64,000 nt of DNA from Klebsiella sp. RHBSTW-00484 (GCF_013705725.1 NZ_CP055481.1:62001-126000), one strand, 5' to 3'; counted from the stretch's first letter, positions 8,883-18,633 are shown. Notes: generated by a model from the sequence alone, not told the origin. Program-made: numbers and translations.

Positions 8883-9905
8883 TTAACCGGCGACCCGTGA
8901 GCCATGGTAATCTTCTCCGCGACTCATCACCGCCCACGCTATCCGCACATTCTTGTTCGCCAGCGCCACCGTCGCGATATTCCGGTTCCGTCTTTCCGCC
9001 ACCGACTGCAGCCACTGGCTCCGCCGGTCTTCTTTGCCTGCACATGTCTTCAGAACTGACCGTGCCCCGTGGATGACCAGCGTACGCAGGTAGCTGTCAC
9101 CCCGCTTGCTGATATGCCCCAGCTGCTGCTTACCGCCGCTTGAGTGCTGCCGGGGAACCAGCCCCACATAAGCCGCCATCTCCCGACCGTTCTTAAACTG
9201 CGTCGCGTCACCCAACAACGCCACCATCGCGCTGGCGGTTATCACGCCGATACCTTCTATTTTCATCAGCCGCTGGATGCAGATATCTTCCCGCGCCGCC
9301 TCTGCGAGCCGCCGGTCATGCCCCGCCACCCGGTCATCCAGCATCCGCAGCTCTTCGGCCAGCTCGCACAGCAGGCGCATAAACCGGTCATCCCACTGCT
9401 CCTGCTGTGACAGTATCTCCGGCAGCGCCTTACGCAACTGGCTGATGCCGACCGGCAGCACCACGCCGAATTCGCCCAGAAAGCCCCGTATCTCGTTGCA
9501 CAGCGCCGTGCGGCTTTTTATCACTCTGGCCCGCACGCGATGCTCCGCCTGAAGGGTCTGCTGGCGCTCTGTCTTAACCGCGACGAAGCGCATGGCGGGG
9601 CGGCTGATGGCTTCACAGATGGCTTCGGCATCGTTGGCATCATTCTTGTTGCCTTTGAGGTAAGGCTTGACGAATTTCGGGGGAATAATGCGCACGGTAT
9701 GCCCCATGCGGGTGAGTTCGCGGGACCAGTAGTGGGATGATGCGCAGGCTTCAATCCCGATGGTGCAGGGAGCCAGCTGAGAGAAATAAGCGTGCATGTG
9801 GGCGCGGCGGAGAGATTTCCGCACGACGACATGTTCATGGTGATCCACAGCATGGATCTGAAAGACATTTTTTGCCAGGTCAAGACCGATACGTTTAATA
9901 TTCAT
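8883..9905 (-). CDS. IS110-family transposase, copy B
   Basis: 340 residues from MNIKRIGLDLAK, with the same AGGAGG ribosome-binding site as copy A. The reading frame happens to stay open upstream through the IS end, but the extra residues are not conserved between copies and are not part of the protein. The sequence is identical to copy C and retains the DEDD and HSSGGK motifs, so it is probably active. Confidence 0.95.
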   Translation of the reverse strand: MNIKRIGLDLAKNVFQIHAVDHHEHVVVRKSLRRAHMHAYFSQLAPCTIGIEACASSHYWSRELTRMGHTVRIIPPKFVKPYLKGNKNDANDAEAICEAISRPAMRFVAVKTERQQTLQAEHRVRARVIKSRTALCNEIRGFLGEFGVVLPVGISQLRKALPEILSQQEQWDDRFMRLLCELAEELRMLDDRVAGHDRRLAEAAREDICIQRLMKIEGIGVITASAMVALLGDATQFKNGREMAAYVGLVPRQHSSGGKQQLGHISKRGDSYLRTLVIHGARSVLKTCAGKEDRRSQWLQSVAERRNRNIATVALANKNVRIAWAVMSRGEDYHGSRVAG

Positions 9906-9992
9906 GGTGGACACCTCCTCCTGTGGACTGCAGGTAACACTTCCAGTCTGGCACGTTCTGATGCCGTAAGGTGGGAGGTGTCCATCACATCG

Positions 9993-10060
9993 GGCTACGC
10001 GATCGTAGACGGCGGTGAACCCGTAGCCCGGGTAAGGCGTAGCCGCGACCCGGGGAAAAC
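9993..10060. repeat. REP pair between IS copy B and phnR
   Basis: GGCTACGCGATCGTAGACGG followed by GTAGCCCGGGTAAGGCGTAG and a closing CCCGGGG. This is the right half of the BIME that received copy B, and it lies immediately 3' of phnR. Confidence 0.7.
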
Positions 10061-10081
10061 CTACGAGCGGAGCCAATAAAA

Positions 10082-10801
10082 TCAATGAGTATCGACTTCA
10101 ATACGCAGGCTATCGTGACGCCAGTATTCGATGTCGTAATCGAGAATTCGCCCGTGCTGATCGTAGTTGAGGCGGCGCAGCAGCAGTGCCGGACGCCCTT
10201 CCATCACTCCCAGCGCTTCGGCGGCCTGCGGCGGCATTGAGGTCGGCCAGAACGACAAATGCATACTGGTATATATCAGGTGGTAATGAGTCTGATAAAT
10301 CTCGGTCAGGCTGCCGTTAAGGTCGTGGCGTAGCAGCTCCGGAACCCTGGCGGGCAGACAGTGGTTTTCGCAGTAGCAAATTGCCCGCCTGTCGGCGTGG
10401 CGCAGGCGGGTAAGCAGGTAAACCTGGTCGAACGGCTGCAATGCCAGCGGGGCCATTACATCCAGCGGTACCGCAGTTAAACGCCCATCCAGCAGCACCG
10501 TTTTCGGCTCCCGCCCCTGCTCCAGGCACAGCTTATGGAAGTTGGTATTCTGCGTCGGATCCAGCCACAGACGCTCCGGCGTCACGAACCAGCCACGGCG
10601 ATCGGCGCGGTAGATAACGCCGCTGGCCTCCAGCTGCGCCAGGCTCTCACGCACCGTGATGCGCGTGGTATTGAACAGTGCACACAGCTCGCGTTCGGAC
10701 GGCAGCTTATCGCCGCTCTTCAGCGCGCCGTTTTGAATACGCGCCTGAAGCTGCGCCTTGATCAGCAGGTACTGCGGGGTCTCGCCAGAGGGTGATTTCA
10801 T
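10082..10801 (-). CDS. phnR: GntR/HutC-family regulator of 2-aminoethylphosphonate genes
   Basis: 239 residues, the family length. The N-terminal winged helix-turn-helix (about residues 8-75) includes [28 protein letters not shown] effector-binding domain follows (about 95-235, ending in a [15 protein letters not shown] motif). It is divergent from phnW and lies upstream of phnS on the phnS strand. Two insertion sequences now sit between it and phnS, so any phnR-phnS co-transcription is probably broken. It is expected to sense AEP or a breakdown product and to bind TGGTATAGACCA at both target promoters; whether it represses or activates cannot be told from sequence. Confidence 0.87.
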   Translation of the reverse strand: MKSPSGETPQYLLIKAQLQARIQNGALKSGDKLPSERELCALFNTTRITVRESLAQLEASGVIYRADRRGWFVTPERLWLDPTQNTNFHKLCLEQGREPKTVLLDGRLTAVPLDVMAPLALQPFDQVYLLTRLRHADRRAICYCENHCLPARVPELLRHDLNGSLTEIYQTHYHLIYTSMHLSFWPTSMPPQAAEALGVMEGRPALLLRRLNYDQHGRILDYDIEYWRHDSLRIEVDTH

Positions 10802-10916
10802 GTTCGCTCGCGACCAAATTTGATGCGGCCATTATACATAATCAGATGAATTTTTTGTTGCAGCGCCACTTTTCCTTTGACCTTTGCAGGCTACGATCGT
10901 CATCATAAAAAACATC

Positions 10917-10928
10917 TGGTATAGACCA
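10917..10928 (+). promoter_or_regulatory. probable PhnR operator upstream of phnW
   Basis: TGGTATAGACCA is identical to the site before phnS (6963-6974) and ends 12 bp before the chosen phnW start at 10941. A possible -10 (TATAGA, 10920-10925) lies inside the site, so binding would block or position polymerase. It is located in the phnR-phnW divergent region. Confidence 0.7.
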
Positions 10929-10940
10929 ATGGTGATAAAA

Positions 10941-12044
10941 ATGATTGCTCGCAATTACCTGCTGCTGACCCCCGGCCCGCTGACCACTTCCCGTACGGTG
11001 AAAGAGGCGATGCTGTTCGATAGCTGTACCTGGGACGACGACTATAATCTCGGCGTGGTCCAGTTCATCCGCCAGCAGCTGGTTGAGCTGGCGACGCCAG
11101 CCGACGGCTACACTTCGGTGCTGCTGCAAGGCAGCGGCAGCTACGCGGTCGAAGCGGTGCTCGGCAGCGCTATCGGCCCTCAGGACAAGGTGCTGATTAT
11201 CAGCAACGGGGCCTACGGCGCACGGATGATCGAGATGGCGGAGCTGATGGGCATTGCTTATCACCCGTACGACTGTGGCGAAGTCTCTCGCCCGGACGTG
11301 GTGGCGATCGAGCAGATCCTGCAAACTGACCCGGCGATCGCTCATATCGCCATGGTACACAGCGAAACTACCACCGGAATGCTCAATCCCATCGAAGAAG
11401 TCGCGGCCCTGGCAAAACAGTACGGCAAACGCTTTATTGTCGATGCGATGAGCAGCTTCGGCGGTATCCCGATGGATATGGCCAAACTGAATATCGATTA
11501 CCTGATCAGCTCCGCCAACAAATGCATCCAGGGGGTGCCGGGATTTGCGTTCGTCATCGCCCGGGAAGCTGAACTGGCAACCTGCAAAGGCCGTTCGCGC
11601 TCGCTGTCGCTGGACCTCTACGCCCAGTGGCGCTGTATGGAGGATAATCACGGCAAGTGGCGTTTTACCTCGCCGACCCATACCGTGCTGGCCTTCGCCC
11701 AGGCGCTGAAGGAACTGGCGGAAGAAGGCGGCGTGAGCGCGCGCCACCAGCGTTACAGCACGAATCAGCGGCGTCTGGTGGCGGGAATGCGCGAGTTAGG
11801 TTTCCAGCCTCTGCTCGATGACGGCCTGCATTCGCCGATTATTACCGCGTTTTACTCCCCGAGTGCCCCGCAGTATCGCTTTAAAGATTTCTATCAGCGG
11901 CTCAAAGAGCAGGGATTCGTTATCTATCCGGGCAAAGTATCGCAGAGCGACTGCTTCCGCATCGGCAACATTGGTGAAGTGTACGACGCCGACATTACCG
12001 CCCTGCTGGCGGCCATCAAAAACGCCATGTACTGGCAACATTAA
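10941..12044 (+). CDS. phnW: 2-aminoethylphosphonate-pyruvate transaminase
   Basis: PLP-dependent transaminase converting AEP and pyruvate to phosphonoacetaldehyde and alanine. 367 residues from [14 protein letters not shown], the same length as the Salmonella enzyme. This start is preferred over the upstream ATGs at 10884 and 10929 because the latter abut or precede the operator. Seen: TPGPL near the N-terminus, [11 protein letters not shown] (140-150), VDAMSSFGG (167-175) with the cofactor-ring Asp168, and SANKCIQG with Lys194 as the Schiff-base lysine. phnX follows after 9 bp. Confidence 0.95.
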   Translation: MIARNYLLLTPGPLTTSRTVKEAMLFDSCTWDDDYNLGVVQFIRQQLVELATPADGYTSVLLQGSGSYAVEAVLGSAIGPQDKVLIISNGAYGARMIEMAELMGIAYHPYDCGEVSRPDVVAIEQILQTDPAIAHIAMVHSETTTGMLNPIEEVAALAKQYGKRFIVDAMSSFGGIPMDMAKLNIDYLISSANKCIQGVPGFAFVIAREAELATCKGRSRSLSLDLYAQWRCMEDNHGKWRFTSPTHTVLAFAQALKELAEEGGVSARHQRYSTNQRRLVAGMRELGFQPLLDDGLHSPIITAFYSPSAPQYRFKDFYQRLKEQGFVIYPGKVSQSDCFRIGNIGEVYDADITALLAAIKNAMYWQH

Positions 12045-12053
12045 GGAACCGCC

Positions 12054-12863
12054 ATGAACCGTATTAACGCCGTGATTCTTGACTGGGCAGGCACTACCGT
12101 CGACTTTGGCTCCTTCGCCCCAACGCAGATTTTCGTTGAAGCCTTCCGCCAGGCCTTTGATGTGGAAATTACCCTTGGAGAAGCGCGGGTGCCAATGGGC
12201 CTCGGCAAATGGCAGCACATTGAAGCGTTGGGAAAACTGCCGGCTGTGGATACTCGTTGGCAGGCGAAGTTTGGTCGCGCGATGACCGCCGCCGATATCG
12301 ATGCAATTTACGCCGCCTTTATGCCGCTGCAAATCGCCAAAGTCGTCGATTTTTCCGCGCCGATCGCCGGGGTTATCGACACGATTGCCGCGCTTCGGGC
12401 TGATGGCGTGAAGATTGGTTCCTGCTCCGGCTACCCGCGTCCGGTGATGGAAAAACTGGTCCCCGCAGCCGCCGCGCAGGGCTATGCGCCAGACTATTGG
12501 GTGGCGACCGATGACCTCGCCGCTGGAGGACGTCCCGGTCCGTGGATGGCGTTACAGAACGTGATTGCTTTAGGGATCGATGCGGTTGCCCACTGCGTGA
12601 AGGTCGATGATTCCGCGCCGGGAATTACCGAGGGATTAAACGCCGGGATGTGGAGCGTGGGCCTGGCGGTTTCCGGCAACGAGTTCGGTGCCACCTGGGA
12701 GGAGTATCAGCAGATGACCGCCGAAGACATTGCCACCCGTCGCGAGCATGCCGTCGGGAAGCTGTACGCTGCTGGTGCCCATTATGTTGTCGATACGCTG
12801 GCGGATTTGCCTGGCGTGATTGCCGCCATCAACGCCCGTCTGGCAAACGGCGAACGTCCGTAG
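12054..12863 (+). CDS. phnX: phosphonoacetaldehyde hydrolase (phosphonatase)
   Basis: HAD-superfamily enzyme that cleaves the C-P bond of phosphonoacetaldehyde to acetaldehyde and phosphate. 269 residues. Seen: the [10 protein letters not shown] motif with nucleophile Asp10 and the diagnostic Ala12 (phosphatases have Asp there), and the cap-domain lysine in [10 protein letters not shown] (Lys52) that forms the substrate imine. The VDDSAPGI motif with acidic residues is at about 182-189. It forms a two-gene operon with phnW and completes AEP use as phosphate, nitrogen and carbon source. Confidence 0.95.
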   Translation: MNRINAVILDWAGTTVDFGSFAPTQIFVEAFRQAFDVEITLGEARVPMGLGKWQHIEALGKLPAVDTRWQAKFGRAMTAADIDAIYAAFMPLQIAKVVDFSAPIAGVIDTIAALRADGVKIGSCSGYPRPVMEKLVPAAAAQGYAPDYWVATDDLAAGGRPGPWMALQNVIALGIDAVAHCVKVDDSAPGITEGLNAGMWSVGLAVSGNEFGATWEEYQQMTAEDIATRREHAVGKLYAAGAHYVVDTLADLPGVIAAINARLANGERP

Positions 12864-12879
12864 ACTTCACCATTTTTCC

Positions 12880-12905
12880 CCGGGCGGCATAAACGCGTCG
12901 CCCGG
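12880..12905 (+). terminator. REP-like hairpin after phnX
   Basis: CCGGGCG (12880-12886) pairs with CGCCCGG (12899-12905). There is no U-tract. It marks the end of the phnWX transcript. The rest of 12906-13133 holds no gene and appears to be the promoter region of the GH42 operon. Confidence 0.5.
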
Positions 12906-13047
12906 CGGTATCTTGTCACCCTTGCGATAACTCCCCGCTGTTCTCATACCGAAATCCGGCTCTTTTTAGCAAATATGACTATCCTGTAATGCCGATCACA
13001 CTTTACTGTTGGCAACGGATTTGTTCAGGAAAGACAGCCGGATCATT

Positions 13048-13064
13048 AAGCTTTTTTCTCCACA
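13048..13064 (+). promoter_or_regulatory. AraC-type half-site upstream of GH42 gene
   Basis: AAGC-N7-TCCACA matches the araI1 half-site of the ara operon (TAGC-N7-TCCATA) at 13 of 17 positions. The operon encodes a close AraC paralogue. No convincing second half-site 21 bp downstream was found, so this is tentative. Confidence 0.35.
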
Positions 13065-13133
13065 CCCGGAATATATTAACGCTATTCCAGTCACCAGCAT
13101 TGGCGAATAACGAAACCACGGAGAAAGCTAAAT

Positions 13134-15173
13134 ATGGCAGGTCTTTATTATGGTGTGGCCTATTACGATGAGTACATTCGTGAGGAGCGCCTGGAAAAAG
13201 ATATCGAGATGATGGTTGCCGCTGGCATTAATGTTGTCAGAATTGCGGAATCCACCTGGAGCACGCTGGAGCCTGAAGAGAATACGTTTAATTTCTACCA
13301 TATCGATCGCGTGCTCGACGCCATGCACCGCGCGGGCATCTCCGTTATTATCGGCACGCCAACCTACGCCATCCCAGGCTGGCTGGCGCGTAAGCACCCG
13401 GATGCGCTGGTCACCACCCCAGGCGGTCATGAAAAATATGGCCGTCGGCAGATTATGGATATCGTTAACCCGCATTTTCTTCAGCATGCCGAAAAGGTTA
13501 TTCGTGCTCTGCTTAATCATGTTCGCCATCATCCGGCTATTATTGGCTATCAGGTTGATAATGAAACAAAGCATTATGACAATATCGGCGAATATATAGA
13601 GACGGCGTTTAAAGCATCATTGAAAAAACAGTTCCCGGATATCCGCCAGATGAACGATGCCTTTGGGCTTGAGTACTGGAGCAATCGCATTGATTGCTGG
13701 GAAGATTTTCCTCCGGTCGCCAGTACCATCAACGCCAGTCTCGGCTGCGCTTTTGCCCGCTTTCGTCGGGAGAAGGTCGCGGAGTATCTGGCCTGGCAGG
13801 CCGATATCGTGCGGGAATACGCGCGGCCAGAGCAATTTGTTACGCAAAACTTCGATTTTGAATGGCGCGGTTATTCTTTTGGCCTTCAGCCGCAGGTCGA
13901 TCATTTCTCTGCCGCGCAGGCAATGAGCGTTGTCAGCGTTGACGTTTATCATCCCAGTCAGGATCATCTTAGCGGGCGGGAAATAGCCTTCAGCGGCGAT
14001 GTGGCGAGAAACCTGAAAAATGGGCGCAATTATTATGTTATGGAGACGCAGGCTCAGGGTTTTGCCAAATGGACGCCGTGGCCCGGTCAATTGCGTCTGC
14101 AAGCTTTTAGCCATATCGCCAGCGGCGCCAGCATGGTTTCTTACTGGCACTGGCATTCCATCCACAACTCCTATGAAACCTACTGGAAAGGGCTTATCAG
14201 CCATGATTTCGCCCCGGGCCCTACTTACCAGGAGGCGATGACTATCGGTCAGGAGATGGCTCAATTGTCCGGCGTTCTTAACGAACTGCGCGTGGAAAAC
14301 GATGTCGCGATTCTGGTCAGCAATGATGCGATGGAAGCCATGAACTGGTTCAAACCCGATACTCCGCAGCCCGGGCTGAACAACCACGGTCATTACGTTT
14401 ACAACGATATCCTGCGACGGTTCTGGGATGCGCTCTATGACAATAATGTCGCGGTGGATATCATCAACACCCTTGACCCGCAGAACAGTCAATACAAGGT
14501 CGTGGTTATCCCGGCGCTCTACTGTGCAACCGATGAACAGCTTGAGCGTATCAACCAGTTTGTTGAAAACGGCGGCAAAGTGCTGATTGGCTTTAAGTCC
14601 GGATTTTGTGATGAGAATGTCAGGGTGCGCGCTGAAACCCAGCCTGCAATACTGAATAAATGCTGCGGCGTCAGCTACAGCCAGTTCGTCATTCCGGAAA
14701 ACGTGGGGCTGCGATCTGAAACTGAAGCGCTGGTTTGTGCTCCTGATGAACGCCCGGAAATGTGGATGGAGCTGCTGACGCCGAACACTGAAAAGACCGC
14801 CGTTCTGCTGCGTTATGACCACCCTGTCTGGGGAAAATATGCCGCCGCCACGCTGTCTAATTACGGTAAAGGGCAAGCGCTCTATGTTGGCTGTTTACCC
14901 TCCGGCAAGGTGATATTTGACCTGTTTAGCGCGCTCTCATCAGATACGCCGCTGGTCTCCTCTACGCCAGAGTATCAGTGGCCGCTGGTTGTTCGCCGCG
15001 CCGTAAACAGCCAGGGCGAAGCGGTGCAATTTATTTTCAATTATTGCGCCACGCCTGCAACAATCAGTACTGAGGCCGAAGTGACGGAACCGCTGAGCGG
15101 GAAGCGGTATCATCAGGGAGAACGCGTTGAGATTGATGCCTGGGGCATGCGGTTGTTTGTGAAATCACGGTAA
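13134..15173 (+). CDS. GH42 family beta-galactosidase
   Basis: Cytoplasmic glycoside hydrolase, 679 residues, family length, no signal peptide. The N-terminal TIM barrel runs from YYGVAYYDEY. The acid/base Glu144 is in GYQVDNETKH and the nucleophile Glu304 in YVMETQAQG. A trimerisation/beta-sandwich part follows (about 390-600) and a C-terminal small domain. GGAG precedes the ATG by about 10 bp. It is first in an operon with an AraC paralogue and an MFS permease, suggesting uptake and hydrolysis of a galactoside, galacto-oligosaccharide or arabinogalactan fragment. The precise substrate is not visible. Confidence 0.92.
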   Translation: MAGLYYGVAYYDEYIREERLEKDIEMMVAAGINVVRIAESTWSTLEPEENTFNFYHIDRVLDAMHRAGISVIIGTPTYAIPGWLARKHPDALVTTPGGHEKYGRRQIMDIVNPHFLQHAEKVIRALLNHVRHHPAIIGYQVDNETKHYDNIGEYIETAFKASLKKQFPDIRQMNDAFGLEYWSNRIDCWEDFPPVASTINASLGCAFARFRREKVAEYLAWQADIVREYARPEQFVTQNFDFEWRGYSFGLQPQVDHFSAAQAMSVVSVDVYHPSQDHLSGREIAFSGDVARNLKNGRNYYVMETQAQGFAKWTPWPGQLRLQAFSHIASGASMVSYWHWHSIHNSYETYWKGLISHDFAPGPTYQEAMTIGQEMAQLSGVLNELRVENDVAILVSNDAMEAMNWFKPDTPQPGLNNHGHYVYNDILRRFWDALYDNNVAVDIINTLDPQNSQYKVVVIPALYCATDEQLERINQFVENGGKVLIGFKSGFCDENVRVRAETQPAILNKCCGVSYSQFVIPENVGLRSETEALVCAPDERPEMWMELLTPNTEKTAVLLRYDHPVWGKYAAATLSNYGKGQALYVGCLPSGKVIFDLFSALSSDTPLVSSTPEYQWPLVVRRAVNSQGEAVQFIFNYCATPATISTEAEVTEPLSGKRYHQGERVEIDAWGMRLFVKSR

Positions 15174-15190
15174 TTTTCGCGAGGTGGTGT

Positions 15191-16048
15191 ATGTGTTTTA
15201 CCTTTGATGCGTATCTGGTGGCTGGATTCACACCGGTTATCCGCAGCGGTCCTCTCGATACCCCGATAGACCGTCCGGACGGAATGGAAGGGTATATTAT
15301 TAATATTACCGTGAGGGGAAAAGCGTGGGTAAAAACCAAAGAAGGCACATACATTACCTGCGAAAAAAATGACTTACTCATTTTTCCACCCGGCGTGCCG
15401 CATCATTATGGACGAGATGAAAGCAGCGATTGCTGGGATCACTTTTGGATTTACTTTATTCCCCGTCCTTATTGGCATAATTGGCTCACCTGGCAAGGTA
15501 GCGAGGGTGAACCAGGCAAACTTACGCTAAAAAGTGAACACGATGGTGAATTAATGAAGACGCTGTTCAGCGAGGCGATTACCTTCTTTTCTGAAGGCGA
15601 CGCGCTGTCAGAGGCGATATCGATGAACGTCCTTGAACGTATCATCCTGAATTGTTATCGACTACAGGAAGATACACAAAAGAAAACGCGCGATGCCAGG
15701 GTGGAAGAGGTCTGTCTCTATCTGAACCGGCATATCACCGAGGATTTGAGCATCGCCGACCTCGCCGCGCAGGTCTGCTTGTCGCCGTCTCGTCTGTCTC
15801 ATCTGTTCCGCGAAGAGACCGGGCAGACCATTAATGAATGGAAAGAAGAACAGCGGATATATCGCGCTAAAAATATGCTGCAAAATACCGTGCTGTCTAT
15901 CTCTGATATTGCACAATTAAGCGGATATAACGATGCCTTTTATTTCTCAAGAATTTTTCGTCGCCACTGCGGGGTCTCCCCTCGGCGATACAGAAATAAT
16001 TATATCAAGCTTATTCCGGATAAAAGCAGTAACTCCAGCGGCACTTGA
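15191..16048 (+). CDS. AraC-paralogue transcriptional regulator
   Basis: 285 residues, alignable with E. coli AraC along its length from memory. The N-terminal cupin arm and sensor has GMEGYIINITVRGK and LLIFPPGVPHHYGR, as in AraC (GMKGYILNLTIRG, ILLFPPGEIHHYGR). Two C-terminal helix-turn-helices contain VCLSPSRLSHLFREETG and SGYNDAFYFSRIFRRHCG. It starts 17 bp after the GH42 stop with GAGGTGG as RBS and is cotranscribed. It probably activates the GH42-permease operon on binding a sugar; retention of AraC-like pocket sequence hints at an L-arabinose or D-galactose-type ligand. Confidence 0.9.
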   Translation: MCFTFDAYLVAGFTPVIRSGPLDTPIDRPDGMEGYIINITVRGKAWVKTKEGTYITCEKNDLLIFPPGVPHHYGRDESSDCWDHFWIYFIPRPYWHNWLTWQGSEGEPGKLTLKSEHDGELMKTLFSEAITFFSEGDALSEAISMNVLERIILNCYRLQEDTQKKTRDARVEEVCLYLNRHITEDLSIADLAAQVCLSPSRLSHLFREETGQTINEWKEEQRIYRAKNMLQNTVLSISDIAQLSGYNDAFYFSRIFRRHCGVSPRRYRNNYIKLIPDKSSNSSGT

Positions 16049-16089
16049 ATTTTAATATACCCTACCTTTAAAATAAAAGGTTTACTCTA

Positions 16090-17406
16090 ATGAACACGAA
16101 TAGCACCGATAAAACCATTAATTTGGGTGGGTGGTCTGCGTCAGTCAGTAATGAAAAACAGCCGAAACCTCCTGTACTTTTAGGTCTTGCCGTCGGAATC
16201 GGCGCGCTGCTGTGGCTGGCTCCGTTTATGGGACTCAATTCCGTTCTGAACCCGGCCAAGCTCAGTCGAATTATCGGCGGGGGTTCAGAGGTTAATAATT
16301 TTCTTGCTCTGCTTGGCACTCTTGGCGCGGTCACCTCAACGATTACCACCATTATTATCGGCGCGCTGTCTGACCTCACGCGCTCCCGCTGGGGCCGCCG
16401 GACGCCGTGGATTTTATCCGGTTCGGTCCTGACCGCCCTGGTGATGGTGGGTCTGGGAATGATTGAAACCAAAGAGCAACTGTGGGTTTTTATCCTTCTC
16501 TGGTGCTTATTACAGACCTTTATAAACTTTGTCGTTGCACCGCTGATTGCCGTCATTGCTGACCGCATCGCGCCAAAACACCGGGGGTTAATTTCCTCTA
16601 TTTATGCGGCGGGTTTTATCATCGGTCAGTACGGCGGCCCGGTGGTTGGCGGGTTCTTTCTTAGCGATAGTAATCCAGAGCTGGTCAATACCGGTTATTA
16701 CGTTCTGGCGGTGGCGATGCTGCTCTCCGGCCCGATTGCGGCAGTCATCATCAAAGAACCGTCCAGCCTCGGCATGCCGCGGCAAAAAATCGACCGCAGC
16801 AACTTTGCCCAGTACTTTATTTTTCCGGTACGCAATGCGCGCGACTTTTACCTGGCGCTGTTTGGCAAGATGCTGATTGCTATCACCATTACCGCTTTTA
16901 GCGTTTATCAGCTCTTTTTCCTGACCAGCGGAATGGGGCTCAATAGCGCCGATGCCGGGAAGTATATTTCCCTGGCGGGGGTCGCCACGATGATAACCGC
17001 GCTAATCTTTGCGCCTATTTCCGGCCCGATTTCTGACAAACTGCGCACTCGCAAAAAACCGGTGTTTCTCGCTGCCGTGCTGATTGCCGCCGGGACGGTG
17101 ATCCCGTTTATTTACGGGCAGCCCGCCGCGATGATCTGGTACGGAGTTATTGCGGGTATTGGTTCGGGGATTTTCTTTTCGGTCGATCAGGCACTGAATC
17201 TGGAGGTGCTGCCTAATCCCGAAAACTCGGCAAAAGACCTCGGCATCCTGAATTTTGCCAATACCGGTGCGCAAATTCTGGGGCCCGTATTAGGCGCGAT
17301 TCTGTTTAGCGTGGTGGGTAACCAGTACCTGCCCATCCTGCCTATTCTGGCCGTTATCGCGCTGGCAGGTGGGGGACTGATTATGATGATAAAACAGGTA
17401 GATTGA
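16090..17406 (+). CDS. MFS sugar transporter
   Basis: 438 residues with about 12 hydrophobic segments and the MFS loop 2-3 motif DLTRSRWGRRTPWIL (about residues 95-109), typical of sucrose/GPH-type sugar porters. It is third in the GH42 operon, 41 bp after the AraC-type gene, and probably imports the galactoside hydrolysed by GH42. It ends just before a strong hairpin. Substrate is inferred from context only. Confidence 0.85.
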   Translation: MNTNSTDKTINLGGWSASVSNEKQPKPPVLLGLAVGIGALLWLAPFMGLNSVLNPAKLSRIIGGGSEVNNFLALLGTLGAVTSTITTIIIGALSDLTRSRWGRRTPWILSGSVLTALVMVGLGMIETKEQLWVFILLWCLLQTFINFVVAPLIAVIADRIAPKHRGLISSIYAAGFIIGQYGGPVVGGFFLSDSNPELVNTGYYVLAVAMLLSGPIAAVIIKEPSSLGMPRQKIDRSNFAQYFIFPVRNARDFYLALFGKMLIAITITAFSVYQLFFLTSGMGLNSADAGKYISLAGVATMITALIFAPISGPISDKLRTRKKPVFLAAVLIAAGTVIPFIYGQPAAMIWYGVIAGIGSGIFFSVDQALNLEVLPNPENSAKDLGILNFANTGAQILGPVLGAILFSVVGNQYLPILPILAVIALAGGGLIMMIKQVD

Positions 17407-17413
17407 ACGTTAT

Positions 17414-17441
17414 CCCCCGGCGAGCACTGCGCCGTCGGGGG
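17414..17441. terminator. hairpin between convergent MFS gene and nepI
   Basis: CCCCCGGCG (17414-17422) pairs with CGCC and GGGGG (17430-17441) around a short bulge. It lies between the stop codons of two convergent genes and probably works in both directions. Confidence 0.6.
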
Positions 17442-17448
17442 CAAATAT

Positions 17449-18633
17449 TTATGATGAAATCCGCACTTTCGTCGCCACCAGCAGGCCGGTGAGCAGCATC
17501 AAAGTTCCAGAAATCACCAGCGGCGACAGCAGGCCGAGATGGTCCAGCGCCACGCCGCCGACCGCCGCACCGCAGGTATTGGCCAACTGGATCACCGCCA
17601 CCTGAATCGACCCGGCTTTCTCTGCCTGATCGGAAAGGGAGCGGGTGATCCACGTTGACCAGCCTACCGGCACCAGCGCGAAGGCAAAGCCCCAGATAAC
17701 CGCCACCGTCGATGCGACGATTTTACTTTCGCCCCACAGCACCAGCACCGCAGCGCTGATAGCCAGCACCACTGGCGCAACCGCCAGCGCCGTTTTTACC
17801 GAGCGCTTGAGCAGCATGGAAGAGAGCGAGGTGCCAACAAAGCTGGCGATACCGAAGCTCAGCAGCACCAGCGTCAGGCCATCAACGTCAAAGCCCGCGA
17901 GGGTCATATATACCGGGCGAATATAGGTAAAGAAGGCGAACTGACCGGCGAAGGCCATAAAGATGGCGCACATCCCGGCCATCACACCGGGACGCTTCAG
18001 CAGGCCGAGCATATTTTGCTGCGACGACGACTCGCCCGGCAGCGAAGGCAGCGCCTTCAGCACCCAAATTGTACAGACCACGCCCATGACCGCCGCGGCG
18101 TTAAAAACGTTACGCCAGCCGATAATTCCGCCGAGGAAGCTGCCCAACGGCGCAGCGATCACTAATGCTATCGACACTGCACCAAAAATCACCGATAGCG
18201 CTTTGGGCACTACGCGCATCGGCACCAGCCGCATGGTCAACGACGCCGACATCGCCCAAAAGCCGCCCAGCGCCAGGCCAAGGCAGGCGCGTCCCACCAG
18301 CAGTAACGCAAAGCTGTTGGCAAAGGAAACCAGCAGACAGGAGACTGTCAGCAAGACTGAAAACAGAATCACTACATAGCGGCGGTCAGTGCTGCGAATA
18401 ATCGAAGTGATAAACAGGCTGGCAAACATCGCCACGAACGCGGTGGTGGTGACCGATTGCCCGGCGACGCCTTCAGAAATACCTAAATCCTGCGCCATCG
18501 GCGTGAGCAGGCTCACCGGCAGGAACTCAACGGTAATCAGGCAGGCAACGCAGAAGGCCACCGCGAAGACCGCCGACCAGTTTGGCCGCGCTGCCGGGCT
18601 AGCGTGTGGCGTGGATGCATTCGAAGGAGTCAT
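17449..18633 (-). CDS. nepI: purine ribonucleoside efflux pump NepI
   Basis: 394-residue DHA1-type MFS exporter, very similar to E. coli NepI/YicM (for example [17 protein letters not shown] near the N-terminus and [20 protein letters not shown]). It has twelve transmembrane segments. The family member exports inosine, guanosine and thio-purine nucleosides by proton antiport. It is monocistronic, convergent with the GH42 operon, and lies near yicN and uhp as in E. coli. Confidence 0.93.
   Translation of the reverse strand: MTPSNASTPHASPAARPNWSAVFAVAFCVACLITVEFLPVSLLTPMAQDLGISEGVAGQSVTTTAFVAMFASLFITSIIRSTDRRYVVILFSVLLTVSCLLVSFANSFALLLVGRACLGLALGGFWAMSASLTMRLVPMRVVPKALSVIFGAVSIALVIAAPLGSFLGGIIGWRNVFNAAAVMGVVCTIWVLKALPSLPGESSSQQNMLGLLKRPGVMAGMCAIFMAFAGQFAFFTYIRPVYMTLAGFDVDGLTLVLLSFGIASFVGTSLSSMLLKRSVKTALAVAPVVLAISAAVLVLWGESKIVASTVAVIWGFAFALVPVGWSTWITRSLSDQAEKAGSIQVAVIQLANTCGAAVGGVALDHLGLLSPLVISGTLMLLTGLLVATKVRISS

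Larger units (their letters stand above)
8601..9992 (-). mobile_element. IS110-family (IS1111-type) insertion sequence, copy B
   Basis: Second copy, in the same orientation as copy A and 121 bp to its right. Inverted repeats are at 8606-8618 and 9973-9985, with CG at both junctions (8601-8602, 9991-9992). The left flank ends CACCTGTC and the right flank begins GGCTACGCGATC, the same REP position as copy A. It matches copy A except for about 13 substitutions confined to one ~215-bp stretch. Confidence 0.93.

Noticed and set aside
7088..9992. composite transposon formed by IS copies A and B
   Set aside because: Only ~120 bp of BIME lies between them; two independent insertions into neighbouring REPs explain it better.
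8883..10085. 400-residue version of the copy B transposase
   Set aside because: The extra N-terminal residues read through the IS end into REP DNA and are not shared by the other copies.
10842..11747. 301-residue open frame antisense to phnW
   Set aside because: phnW is unambiguous; the antisense frame shows no domain or start signal.
13069..13085. second AraC half-site (araI2-like) 21 bp after the first
   Set aside because: The bases at that spacing do not match the consensus.
13617..14876. 419-residue open frame antisense to the GH42 gene
   Set aside because: High-GC shadow of a well-supported enzyme with conserved catalytic motifs; no RBS and no recognisable domain.
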